A DNA stretch of 11,447 nucleotides from an uncultured Oscillospiraceae bacterium (GTDB taxonomy: Bacteria; Bacillota; Clostridia; Oscillospirales; Oscillospiraceae), in NCBI GenBank assembly GCA_934661135.1, contig CAKUJA010000068.1, positions 1 to 11,447 of the forward strand, given 5' to 3'. Made by a program: the position numbers and the translations under genes. Positions 1-5,758 of the stretch are shown here, piece by piece (the stretch's first letter is position 1; each line of letters opens with the position of its first letter). The notes under the pieces were generated by a model that was not told the DNA's origin, made no database searches, and saw nothing but the letters and a program-made list of their open reading frames with translations.

Positions 1-90
1 GCAAAAAGCCCCTTTCGCGTTCAATCAAGCAGCTTTTCAAACTTTTTAAGTTTGAAAAGCTGGACAGGCAGCGGGGCAAAAAGGCTTTTT
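1..90. repeat. Nested inverted repeat at the left edge
   Basis: A near-perfect hairpin spans 30-62: arm 30-43 pairs with 49-62 (14 bp), and 44/48 can add one more pair, leaving a 3-base loop. Around it are weaker nested arms: 8-12 (gcccc) with 73-77 (ggggc), and 3-10 (aaaaagcc) with 83-90 (ggcttttt). No T-run follows the central hairpin on either strand, so it is not a standard terminator. It may be an intergenic repeat or the tail of a gene outside the window. Confidence 0.5.
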
Positions 91-101
91 TGACACGCTG
101 A

Positions 102-135
102 GCTGCTCCCTCGTTCCGGAGGGAGCAGCCTTTTT
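102..135 (+). terminator. Rho-independent terminator, plus strand
   Basis: An 11-bp perfect stem (102-112 with 119-129, loop gttccg) is followed directly by C and TTTTT at 131-135. The T-run is on the plus strand, so it best serves a plus-strand gene left of the window. It also lies just past the stop codon of the minus-strand operon ending at 134, whose stop falls inside the T-run. In that direction the stem is followed by TCAGCGTG rather than Ts, so termination there would be weak. Confidence 0.75.
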
Positions 136-598
136 AATGCTGATGCTCGTCGCAGCAGTCGATTGCCAGCACGGTGCCAAGCGCTGCCATTGCATCCGAC
201 GGCTCGGCAATTTCGAGCCGGTAGCGGTCGTGGAACGCCGGCCATGCCTTTTCAATCCGCGCAACCGTCCGCCCGTTGTTCCGGATGGCATAGTCCGTGC
301 CGAAAAAGTCTCCCTCGACCTCCCAGCCGAGCGACTCGATCGAGTAGCTGCGGGAAAAGAACGCAAAGTTGCGCTGCAATTCGAGCGTCCGCTCTGCCAG
401 CTCCAGTTCAAAGCAGCAGGGGATTGAGAAGGGGACATGGTGTACCGTTGCGCACAGCCGTCCCTGCGCATCCCGGACATGGAGCGTTTTGCCCCACGTC
501 AGAAACTCGCGGTCGACCTGAAAGCAGACGTGATCCTGCTCGTCCCAGATGTCGAAGTGGTCAAAGGAGAAGATCTCCTCCTGCAAATAAAATACCAT
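134..598 (-). CDS. LURP-one-related / YxjI-like protein
   Basis: A 154-residue protein resembling the LURP-one-related/YxjI group (tubby-like C-terminal fold). What can be seen is the family layout: an N-terminal segment MVFYLQEEIF, then alternating short beta-strands with FDIWDEQ, VRDAQGRLCATV, ELELAERTLELQRNFAFFSRSY, WEVEGDFFGTDYAIRNNGRTVARIEK, and an AIDCCDEHQH tail. Related proteins are small single-domain beta-barrels of uncertain biochemical role, thought to bind membrane or lipid or act as scaffolds. There is no signal peptide or membrane helix. The ATG at 598 is chosen because it lies 4 bases after the hflC stop, and the family normally begins near this point; an upstream in-frame ATG at 658 lies inside hflC. 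It is probably the last gene of the hflK-hflC operon, with translation coupled to hflC since its own ribosome site is weak. The function is unknown and the family call rests on remembered pattern. Confidence 0.72.
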   Translation of the reverse strand: MVFYLQEEIFSFDHFDIWDEQDHVCFQVDREFLTWGKTLHVRDAQGRLCATVHHVPFSIPCCFELELAERTLELQRNFAFFSRSYSIESLGWEVEGDFFGTDYAIRNNGRTVARIEKAWPAFHDRYRLEIAEPSDAMAALGTVLAIDCCDEHQH

Positions 599-602
599 AG
601 GC

Positions 603-1487
603 TCAGTTCCACTGTCCTGCGAACACCTGCGCAATCGGAGAATCGGAGGACACGACAAGCGTCTTGTTCCCGCCGACGAGCGCCGTCTGCGCCATGTCGA
701 GCGCCCGCATGAATTCGTAGAAATCGGCTTCCTCCGGTGTGTCGTAGACCTCGGAGAGGATACGCATATATTCCGCTTCGCCCGCGGCCTTCAGCTTTTC
801 CGCCTGCGCGTTGGCCTCGGAGATCGTGATGTCCACGGTCTTGTCGGCTTCGTTGCGGATTCGCTTTGCCTCGGCGTTGCCCTGTGCCTCGTAGGACGCC
901 GCAATGTTGCCGCGCTCGGAGATCATGCGCTCGTAGACGGCGGCCTTGTTTTCGTCCGGCAGATCGATGCGCTTTGTCTCGATGGCGAGGACTTCAATGC
1001 CATAATCCTTAAATTCCGTCGTGTCGTTGACGTGCTCCGTAATGCGCGCGGCCAGCTCACCGTCGCGCCCGGAGATCACGTCCTCCTGCTTCATCGAGCT
1101 GATGACAGTTTTCAGACTGTTGTAGACGGCCTGGTCGAGCCGCGCTTCCGCGCCGGATACACTGCCCGAGAGCGTCTGAATGAATTTCAGCGGATCAACA
1201 ATGCGCCAGAGCACGAAGCTGTCGGCCACCATCGATTTCTTGTCCGAGGTGATGACGTCGCTGGCCGCGAGGTCATAGAGCATCTCGGTTTTCGGCAGCG
1301 TGCTTGTCGACTGGACGAACGGCGTCTTGAGCGACAGACCCGGCTGGTCGACGACGCGGACAACCTTGCCGAACTGCTTGACGATGGTATATTCATTCTG
1401 CCGCGTGGTCACGATTGAGCTGCCGAGCAGAACCACAACCAGCAGCACAATCAGAACCGGCAATACGATTTTCATACTCTTTTTCAC
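603..1487 (-). CDS. hflC: SPFH-domain protein HflC
   Basis: A 294-residue homologue of HflC, which with HflK forms a membrane complex that in E. coli surrounds and modulates the FtsH protease. Residues about 7-27 form one N-terminal membrane helix. The SPFH/band-7 domain follows (about 28-185, including NEYTIVKQFGKVVRVVDQPG and an IETKRIDLP segment). Then comes a long charged Ala/Glu-rich helix (about 185-250, ERGNIAASYEAQGNAEAKRI) of the type that packs into the HflK/C coiled-coil wall. A FYEFMRAL segment near 257 is also typical of HflC. The start is GTG at 1487: it overlaps the hflK stop (GTGA), and GGGAGG lies 9 bases upstream. The next ATG, at codon 5, would be too far from that site. 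Overlap with hflK indicates translational coupling. No ftsH is in the window. Confidence 0.93.
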   Translation of the reverse strand: MKKSMKIVLPVLIVLLVVVLLGSSIVTTRQNEYTIVKQFGKVVRVVDQPGLSLKTPFVQSTSTLPKTEMLYDLAASDVITSDKKSMVADSFVLWRIVDPLKFIQTLSGSVSGAEARLDQAVYNSLKTVISSMKQEDVISGRDGELAARITEHVNDTTEFKDYGIEVLAIETKRIDLPDENKAAVYERMISERGNIAASYEAQGNAEAKRIRNEADKTVDITISEANAQAEKLKAAGEAEYMRILSEVYDTPEEADFYEFMRALDMAQTALVGGNKTLVVSSDSPIAQVFAGQWN

Positions 1488-2485
1488 TGCGCGTCACCTC
1501 CCATGTTGACGGTGGCATACTGCTCCAGCGGCAGCGAGGTCTGCACGCCCGTCTCCGCATCCACAATGTAGAGCTTCATGTCGGGCAGAATGTCCTCCAT
1601 CGCTTCGTAGAATAGCCGCTGCTTGGTGATGAGCGGATACTTCTGATACTCGTTGAACAGCTCCGTGAAGCGCGCGGCCTGACCGGTCGCCTCATTGATC
1701 TTGCTCTCCTGATAGGCCTCTGCCTGTTTCACGATCTCGTCCGCGTCGGCTTCTGCCGCGGGGATGACCTCATTGGCGTACTTTTTCGCATTGTTCACGG
1801 CGGTGTCGGCGGCCTGCTTGGCCGTTTCCACGGCGGTGAACGCCTGCTGCACCTCCGATGTGGGCGGCTCCGCGTCCTGAATCGTGATGTTTGTCACCTG
1901 CAAGCCAAGATCCTCGGTCTCCAGACGCGCCGTAACCTTCTGCCGGATCTCCGACTGAATCTCGCTCTTGCCGGTTGTAATCACGCTGTCGACGTTGTAA
2001 AGGCCGATTGTGTCGCGGATATAGCTCTGGCAGAGCATTTTCAGAATTCCAACCGGGTCAGACGAGTTGTAGAGATACTTGACCGGGTCGGTTACGCGGT
2101 ATTCCACATAGAAATCGACATTGACGAAGTTGTAGTCATACGTAATCATCAGCGATTCTTCCTCAATCGACTCGTTGCTCCCCACGCGGTAGCCGAGCGG
2201 GAACGACTGAATCGACTTGGAGACCTTCTGCACCTTCTGAATCAGCGGAATCTTCGGCTGCAGTCCGGACGCGGAGACGGTTGTCGGCTTGCCGAACGTC
2301 GTCAGCACCGCGTATTGATCCTCCTTGAGCGTGTAAAACGAGTCCATGACCAGCACCGCTACAAAAATCAGCACCGGAACAAGCCAGAGCCATTTCAAAT
2401 TCGCGCGCTTTTTCGGCCGTCTCGGCGGCTCGTTTCCCTGACCGTAGTCATTGTTATAATTGCCGTAGTTGTTGTAATCGTCCAT
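1484..2485 (-). CDS. hflK: SPFH-domain protein HflK
   Basis: A 333-residue homologue of HflK, partner of HflC. The first 30 residues are cytoplasmic, rich in Asn, Tyr and Gly (DDYNNYGNYNNDYGQGN) and then in Arg/Lys, like the Gly/Asn-rich tails of HflK proteins. A membrane helix covers about 32-48. The SPFH domain follows to about 205, ending in the HflK-type segment EPPTSEVQQAF at 206-216. A long Ala/Glu helix (about 217-285, with NEVIPAAEADADEIVKQAEA) leads to a C-terminal region with YPLITKQRLFYEAMEDILPD. ATG at 2485 is chosen because AAAGGAG lies 6 bases upstream and family homology begins near there. The reading frame is open to 2551, but the extra 22 residues would run across the ribosome site. 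It is first in the operon hflK-hflC-YxjI-like. Confidence 0.93.
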   Translation of the reverse strand: MDDYNNYGNYNNDYGQGNEPPRRPKKRANLKWLWLVPVLIFVAVLVMDSFYTLKEDQYAVLTTFGKPTTVSASGLQPKIPLIQKVQKVSKSIQSFPLGYRVGSNESIEEESLMITYDYNFVNVDFYVEYRVTDPVKYLYNSSDPVGILKMLCQSYIRDTIGLYNVDSVITTGKSEIQSEIRQKVTARLETEDLGLQVTNITIQDAEPPTSEVQQAFTAVETAKQAADTAVNNAKKYANEVIPAAEADADEIVKQAEAYQESKINEATGQAARFTELFNEYQKYPLITKQRLFYEAMEDILPDMKLYIVDAETGVQTSLPLEQYATVNMGGDAQ

Positions 2486-2546
2486 ATCTGGCTCCTTTCT
2501 TCCATGCCTTTCAGACGCACGGGCGCGGAAAAAGTTCCGCAATTCC

Positions 2547-2555
2547 ATCATAGCA
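2547..2555 (-). promoter_or_regulatory. Extended -10 promoter for hflK operon
   Basis: On the minus strand the sequence reads TGCTATGAT, an extended -10 (TGn plus TATGAT), about 62 bases upstream of the hflK ATG. No good -35 is visible, which fits an extended -10 promoter. Prediction from sequence only. Confidence 0.5.
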
Positions 2556-2570
2556 AATTTTCACCGAATA

Positions 2571-2579
2571 TGATATACT
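2571..2579 (+). promoter_or_regulatory. Extended -10 promoter for DUF4317 gene
   Basis: TGATATACT is an extended -10 (TGn plus TATACT), with the ATG 36 bases further on at 2615. The expected -35 position reads TAGCAA, a poor match. It lies 16 bp from the divergent hflK -10, so the two promoters would compete for polymerase. Confidence 0.5.
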
Positions 2580-2614
2580 CTCCGTACTATGTTTTTCAGA
2601 GGAGGACTTGCTCC

Positions 2615-3748
2615 ATGACCGATAAGGAAACCGGCGAGCTTCGCCGCCGCTATAAACCCGACCGCACCAATATCACCGCTGTCTACGGCTGTTATGTCTC
2701 CGGCAGCCGCGAGATTCTCGCGGAGTTCCGCCAGCCGGTTGCGCTGATGACCGAGGAGGACAAGGAGAAATACCTTGCCATCTTCAAAAAAGTCCTCTCC
2801 GGCGCGGCGGACAAAAACCGGCTCGATCTTGCATTCCGCACGGCGCAGGTCGCCGATTCCGACGAGCACCGCCTGCTGATGAAGCTGCGCGAAAGCGAGC
2901 TGAACGATGAACAAGCGCGCGCCGAGCTCCTTCAGATTATCATCGGCGCCGTCACGTTCGAGGAAAACTACCTGATCCTGCTCGCCCATGAGAATTATGA
3001 CGTGCCGTTCAAGGCCAAAGACGGCGCCATGCTTGATGACAGCGACCACGTCTATTCCTATTTCATCTGCGCCATCTGCCCGGTCAAGGCCGGCAAGGAG
3101 ACGCTCAGCTACGAAGCCGAGGACAAAGCGTTCCACATCCGCACGCCGGGATATGCCGCGTCCATGCCGGAGATGGGTTTCCTGTTCCCGGCGTTCGACA
3201 GCCGGCAGACCAACCTCTACAACTGTCTCTATTATACCCGCAGCGCCGGCGATAACCATCCGGAGCTGATCGAAGCGCTGTTCCATATCACGCCGCCCCT
3301 GCCTGCCGACGAGCAGAAGGGCAGCTTCGACGGTCTGCTCAGCCAGACCCTTGGCGACGAGTGCAGCATGGAGGTCGTGCAGGCCGTGCAGACGGATCTG
3401 CGCGAGCGCATTGAGGTACATAAGGAGACGAAGTCCGACGAACCGCTTGTCGTTTCCGGCCAGGAGGTGCGCGCCGTGCTGGAAAGCGCGGGCGTTTCCG
3501 AAGAAAAGCTCGCCGCCTTCCGGGTGAAATTTGAGGAAGCCTTTGGCGACGACGCGGCGCTTTCCCCGCGCAATCTGGTCGACAGCAAGAAGATGCAGCT
3601 CAAAACGCCCGATGTCATCATCAACGTCGCGCCAGACCGGAGCGATCTGGTCGAGACGCGCACGCTCGGCGGTGTAAAATACATCATGGTGCGCGCCGAG
3701 GACGGCGTGGAGCTAAACGGTGTGGACATCCAAATCGAGCAACCCTGA
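2615..3748 (+). CDS. DUF4317 family protein
   Basis: A 377-residue protein that I recognise as DUF4317, a family known mainly from Clostridia with no assigned function. Family hallmarks are in order: an N-terminal LRRRYKPDRTNIT..YGCYV segment, QVADSDEHRLLMKLRESELND near 78-98, an NYLILLAHENYDVPFKAKDG block, FICAICPVK, and MGFLFPAFDSRQTNLYNCLYYTR. The C-terminal third is more variable and ends in a beta-rich tail (TLGGVKYIMVRAEDGVELNG). There is no signal peptide or membrane helix, so it is probably cytoplasmic. ATG at 2615 is chosen because GGAGG at 2601-2605 sits 9 bases upstream and the family homology starts at once; the open frame extends to 2315 but that part lies antisense to hflK. It is monocistronic and divergent from hflK. 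Confidence 0.9.
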   Translation: MTDKETGELRRRYKPDRTNITAVYGCYVSGSREILAEFRQPVALMTEEDKEKYLAIFKKVLSGAADKNRLDLAFRTAQVADSDEHRLLMKLRESELNDEQARAELLQIIIGAVTFEENYLILLAHENYDVPFKAKDGAMLDDSDHVYSYFICAICPVKAGKETLSYEAEDKAFHIRTPGYAASMPEMGFLFPAFDSRQTNLYNCLYYTRSAGDNHPELIEALFHITPPLPADEQKGSFDGLLSQTLGDECSMEVVQAVQTDLRERIEVHKETKSDEPLVVSGQEVRAVLESAGVSEEKLAAFRVKFEEAFGDDAALSPRNLVDSKKMQLKTPDVIINVAPDRSDLVETRTLGGVKYIMVRAEDGVELNGVDIQIEQP

Positions 3749-3786
3749 CCCTTTTCCCATGGGGTTGCACTATGTAGGAGACAATG

Positions 3787-3863
3787 CCCTCATCGGCTTG
3801 TCCCCACCGCAGCGGAATGCCTTCCCCTCCGGGGAAGGTGTCTGCGAGGCAGACGGATGAGGG
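3787..3863. repeat. Three-stem hairpin repeat (CCCTCATC...GATGAGGG)
   Basis: A 77-bp element bounded by an 8-bp outer inverted repeat (3787-3794 with 3856-3863). Inside are two perfect hairpins: 3820-3827 with 3831-3838 (ccttcccc / ggggaagg) and 3840-3845 with 3849-3854 (gtctgc / gcagac). As RNA or single-stranded DNA it would fold into a three-way junction. From memory, similar cttcccc/ggggaag plus GATGAGGG elements are scattered between genes in gut Clostridia. It lies between convergent genes and no coding role is seen. Confidence 0.65.
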
Positions 3864-3915
3864 TTCGGGAGCAGTTGCAATGCATCGGTGCAGCCGCATA
3901 TCTTCCACCGCACCC

Positions 3916-4023
3916 GTAGGGGCGGACGACTCTGTCCGCCCGCTTCTTCCGGTTTTCTCCGCACCCGAAAAAACGCTTTTTTGAACCCATTCTTTTCTTT
4001 CTCCGAAAAAAGGCGAAAAGAAT
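3916..4023. repeat. Composite hairpin repeat, copy A
   Basis: This aligns with 7189-7302. Shared exact blocks include aggggcggacgactctg, aaaacgctttttt and ttcttttctttctcc, in the same order and spacing. The left part is a GC-rich hairpin: gggcggac 3920-3927 with gtccgccc 3934-3941. The right part is an AT-rich hairpin: attctttt 3989-3996 with aaaagaat 4016-4023. It lies downstream of the DUF4317 gene, in the same orientation relative to it as copy B is to pyk. The shared layout suggests a dispersed element that may also act as a 3' end structure. Confidence 0.7.
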
Positions 4024-4034
4024 CGGGGCGCAAA

Positions 4035-4056
4035 TCCTTTTGGTGCGCCAAAAGGA
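4035..4056. repeat. Small perfect hairpin
   Basis: Arms tccttttgg (4035-4043) and ccaaaagga (4048-4056) form a 9-bp stem with loop tgcg. It sits between copy A of the composite repeat and the aminotransferase terminator. No T-run follows on either strand. Confidence 0.5.
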
Positions 4057-4095
4057 AAATGCCGTTCATCCCTGCTGTGTGCAATGAGAGAAAGA

Positions 4096-4125
4096 GAACT
4101 GGTCTCCATCAATGGAGACCAGTTC
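4096..4125 (-). terminator. Terminator of the aminotransferase gene
   Basis: A 13-14 bp perfect stem (4096-4108 with 4113-4125, loop tcaa) begins within 3 bases of the stop codon of the minus-strand gene ending at 4128. On the minus strand it is followed by TCTCTTTCTCTC, a T-rich but interrupted tract. On the plus strand TTTT follows, so it may also stop transcripts coming from the DUF4317 side. Confidence 0.75.
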
Positions 4126-4127
4126 TT

Positions 4128-5297
4128 TTATCCCAACATTTTTTCTTTCAGCGATGCCAGCCGGTCAAGCGCTGTCGTCAGCGTTTCGTCCTTCTTGGCA
4201 AAGTGCAGCCGAACGATGTGGTTCACATCCTCGTCGAAGAACGAGCTTCCGGGCACGCACGCCACACCAACCTTTTCCGCCATCTCGATGCAGAAATCAA
4301 CGTCAGACTGCCCCTTTTTCAGATAAGGCGCAATGTCTGCCAGTACGAAATACGTGCCCTCCGGGTCGGTGAACGGAATGCCTAGCTCCTTCATGCCGCC
4401 GGTAAACAGCGCTTTCATGTGCGCGTAGTGTGCGCCGAATGCTTCGTAGTAGCTGTCCGGCAGATCCAGTCCTGCACACGCAGCCTCCATCAGCGGCGAC
4501 GGCGCGCCGACCGTGTTGAAGTCGTGGTACTGCTTGATACGATCCATGATCAGCTTTGGCGCAATTGCATAGCCGAGCCGCCAGCCGGTGATCGAGTAGG
4601 TCTTGGACAAACTCGAGCAGCTCACCGTCCGCTCCCACATCCCGGGCAGGCTGTTCATATAGATGTGCTTGTGCCCTTCGTAGACGATGTGCTCATAGAC
4701 TTCGTCCATGATCGCATAGACATCATATTTCTTGCAGAGATCGGCAATCAGCGTCAGCTCCTCCAGCGTAAACACCTTACCGCTTGGGTTTGAGGGGTTG
4801 CAGATCAAAATTGCCTTCGGATGCTGCCGGAACGCATCCTCCAGCACCTCCGGGTCAAAGCGGAACGTGGGCGGAATCAGCGGTACAAAGACCGGCTCGC
4901 AGTCAGCCATGATGGCCTGCGCACGGTAGTTTTCAAAATATGGCGAGAACATGACAATTTTGTCGCCGGGGTTCGTCAGCGCGAAAATCGTGTCTACCAT
5001 CGCCTCGGTCGAGCCGATGGTCACGACAATCTCAGTCTCCGGGTCAAGCTCACGCCCCATGAACCGGCCGCACTTGCGGCACGCGGCCTGCCGGAAATTC
5101 GGCGCGCCCATCGTGATCGGGTACTGGTGCGGACCAAGCTGGCTGATTTCCTCCAGCCGGTCGGTCAGAGCCTTCGGGGGGTCAAAATCCGGGAATCCCT
5201 GCGCGAGGTTGATTGCGCCGCACTGAAGGCTGACGCGCGTCATCCGGCGGATGACGGAATCGGTGAAATGCTGGTTTCTTCTGCTCATTTCCTGCAT
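4128..5297 (-). CDS. Class I PLP-dependent aminotransferase
   Basis: A 389-residue fold-type I aminotransferase, of full length. Visible catalytic parts: INLAQGFPDFDPP near 29-41 and the QYP segment near 58; GSTEA at 95-99 (phosphate-binding loop); NPSNPSG at 167-173 with N170 as the likely PLP O3' ligand; MDEVYEH with D198 for the pyridine nitrogen and Y201; SLSKTYSITGWRLGY with K232 as the Schiff-base lysine and R240; and VRLHF with R363 expected to bind the substrate carboxylate. The N-terminal GFPDFD motif and FSPYFENYR resemble the kynurenine/methionine/glutamine-oxoacid aminotransferase branch (YbdL-like) more than AspC, but the substrate cannot be fixed from sequence. ATG at 5297 has AGGAG 8 bases upstream. 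It has its own promoter and terminator and is monocistronic. Confidence 0.92.
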   Translation of the reverse strand: MQEMSRRNQHFTDSVIRRMTRVSLQCGAINLAQGFPDFDPPKALTDRLEEISQLGPHQYPITMGAPNFRQAACRKCGRFMGRELDPETEIVVTIGSTEAMVDTIFALTNPGDKIVMFSPYFENYRAQAIMADCEPVFVPLIPPTFRFDPEVLEDAFRQHPKAILICNPSNPSGKVFTLEELTLIADLCKKYDVYAIMDEVYEHIVYEGHKHIYMNSLPGMWERTVSCSSLSKTYSITGWRLGYAIAPKLIMDRIKQYHDFNTVGAPSPLMEAACAGLDLPDSYYEAFGAHYAHMKALFTGGMKELGIPFTDPEGTYFVLADIAPYLKKGQSDVDFCIEMAEKVGVACVPGSSFFDEDVNHIVRLHFAKKDETLTTALDRLASLKEKMLG

Positions 5298-5381
5298 GGT
5301 GGGTTCTCCTCTCTCGGCAGGGCGGTCTTGCGGAAAGCGCTGCTTCGTTATGACGATTTAACGTGCGAAAACGTTGCACCT

Positions 5382-5410
5382 ATTTTACGCCATTCCGCAG
5401 AACAAGTCAA
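5382..5410 (-). promoter_or_regulatory. Aminotransferase promoter
   Basis: On the minus strand TTGACT (5410-5405) and TAAAAT (5387-5382) are separated by exactly 17 bp. This is a near-consensus sigma-A promoter and gives a leader of about 75 bases to the ATG at 5297. Confidence 0.8.
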
Positions 5411-5569
5411 CCGCTTTTGCGGCAAATCACGCGACTATGTGCAGTTTCAACAAATCCTTTGCACCATGTTGCAAGAAATTCCGCTAAGAATCGTTAAAAT
5501 AATACCGATTTCATCTGAAAATCAGAAAATAACTCCGAAATTTCTGAATTATTTTTGCAGAATGCAGCA
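5411..5569. other. AT-rich spacer between divergent promoters
   Basis: The space between the aminotransferase -35 and the pyk -35 is AT-rich with short A/T tracts and small imperfect repeats such as ttgcacc/gttgcaa around 5458-5475. I see no gene, strong hairpin or clear operator. It could hold regulator sites that a single sequence cannot reveal. Confidence 0.4.
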
Positions 5570-5598
5570 TTGACAGATTTGACAGCAGGTGCTAAAAT
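5570..5598 (+). promoter_or_regulatory. pyk promoter
   Basis: TTGACA at 5570-5575 and TAAAAT at 5593-5598 with a 17-bp spacer: a consensus -35 and a strong -10. Predicted start near 5605, which leaves an untranslated leader of about 150 nt before pyk. Confidence 0.85.
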
Positions 5599-5604
5599 AA
5601 ATCC

Positions 5605-5758
5605 TGTCGATCCGAGTGGTGGAGTCTGTCATAGAACCCGCCTCCATGGGTTCTATTCGTATCGGCACGGCAAACCTGCCGCACGCTTCAGGACGGAACC
5701 ATCGGTTCTGTCTTTTCTTTTTGTGAATCTTTAATTGATCGGATAGAGGATAGCGTAT
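5605..5758 (+). promoter_or_regulatory. Structured pyk leader, possible attenuator
   Basis: The leader carries three hairpins: 5631-5639 with 5648-5656 (atagaaccc / gggttctat, 9 bp), 5668-5672 with 5677-5681 (5 bp), and a terminator-like hairpin at 5692-5712. The arms of the first and last hairpins are alike (agaacc/ggttct and ggaacc/ggttct), so segment 5649-5654 can pair with 5695-5700, and 5631-5638 with 5704-5711. Such exclusive pairings are the usual plan of an attenuator. It matches no riboswitch class I know. The alternative is a separate small RNA of about 110-115 nt that ends at 5723. The ribosome site for pyk (GAGGA, 5746-5750) lies beyond the terminator. Confidence 0.5.
5692..5723 (+). 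terminator. Terminator-like hairpin inside the pyk leader
   Basis: A 9-bp stem (5692-5700 with 5704-5712, one G-T pair, loop atc) is followed immediately by TTTTCTTTTTG. It lies upstream of the pyk start, so full termination here would prevent pyk expression; conditional termination or a short separate RNA are the two sensible readings. Confidence 0.65.

Noticed and set aside
2486..2551. A longer N-terminus for HflK (22 extra residues).
   Set aside because: The extension runs through the AAAGGAG ribosome site and overlaps the candidate -10; the ATG at 2485 fits spacing and family better.
2561..3421. A 286-codon minus-strand frame inside the DUF4317 gene.
   Set aside because: Antisense to a recognisable family protein, with Val/Leu/Ala-rich composition typical of shadow frames.
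3787..4056. A possible CRISPR array, because of several hairpin repeats close together.
   Set aside because: The repeats differ from each other, are not evenly spaced, and have no repeated unit with unique spacers.
5616..5726. A GTG-started frame of 36 codons across the pyk leader, possibly a leader peptide.
   Set aside because: No ribosome site before the GTG codons and no run of a regulatory amino acid. Its stop falls past the T-run by chance.
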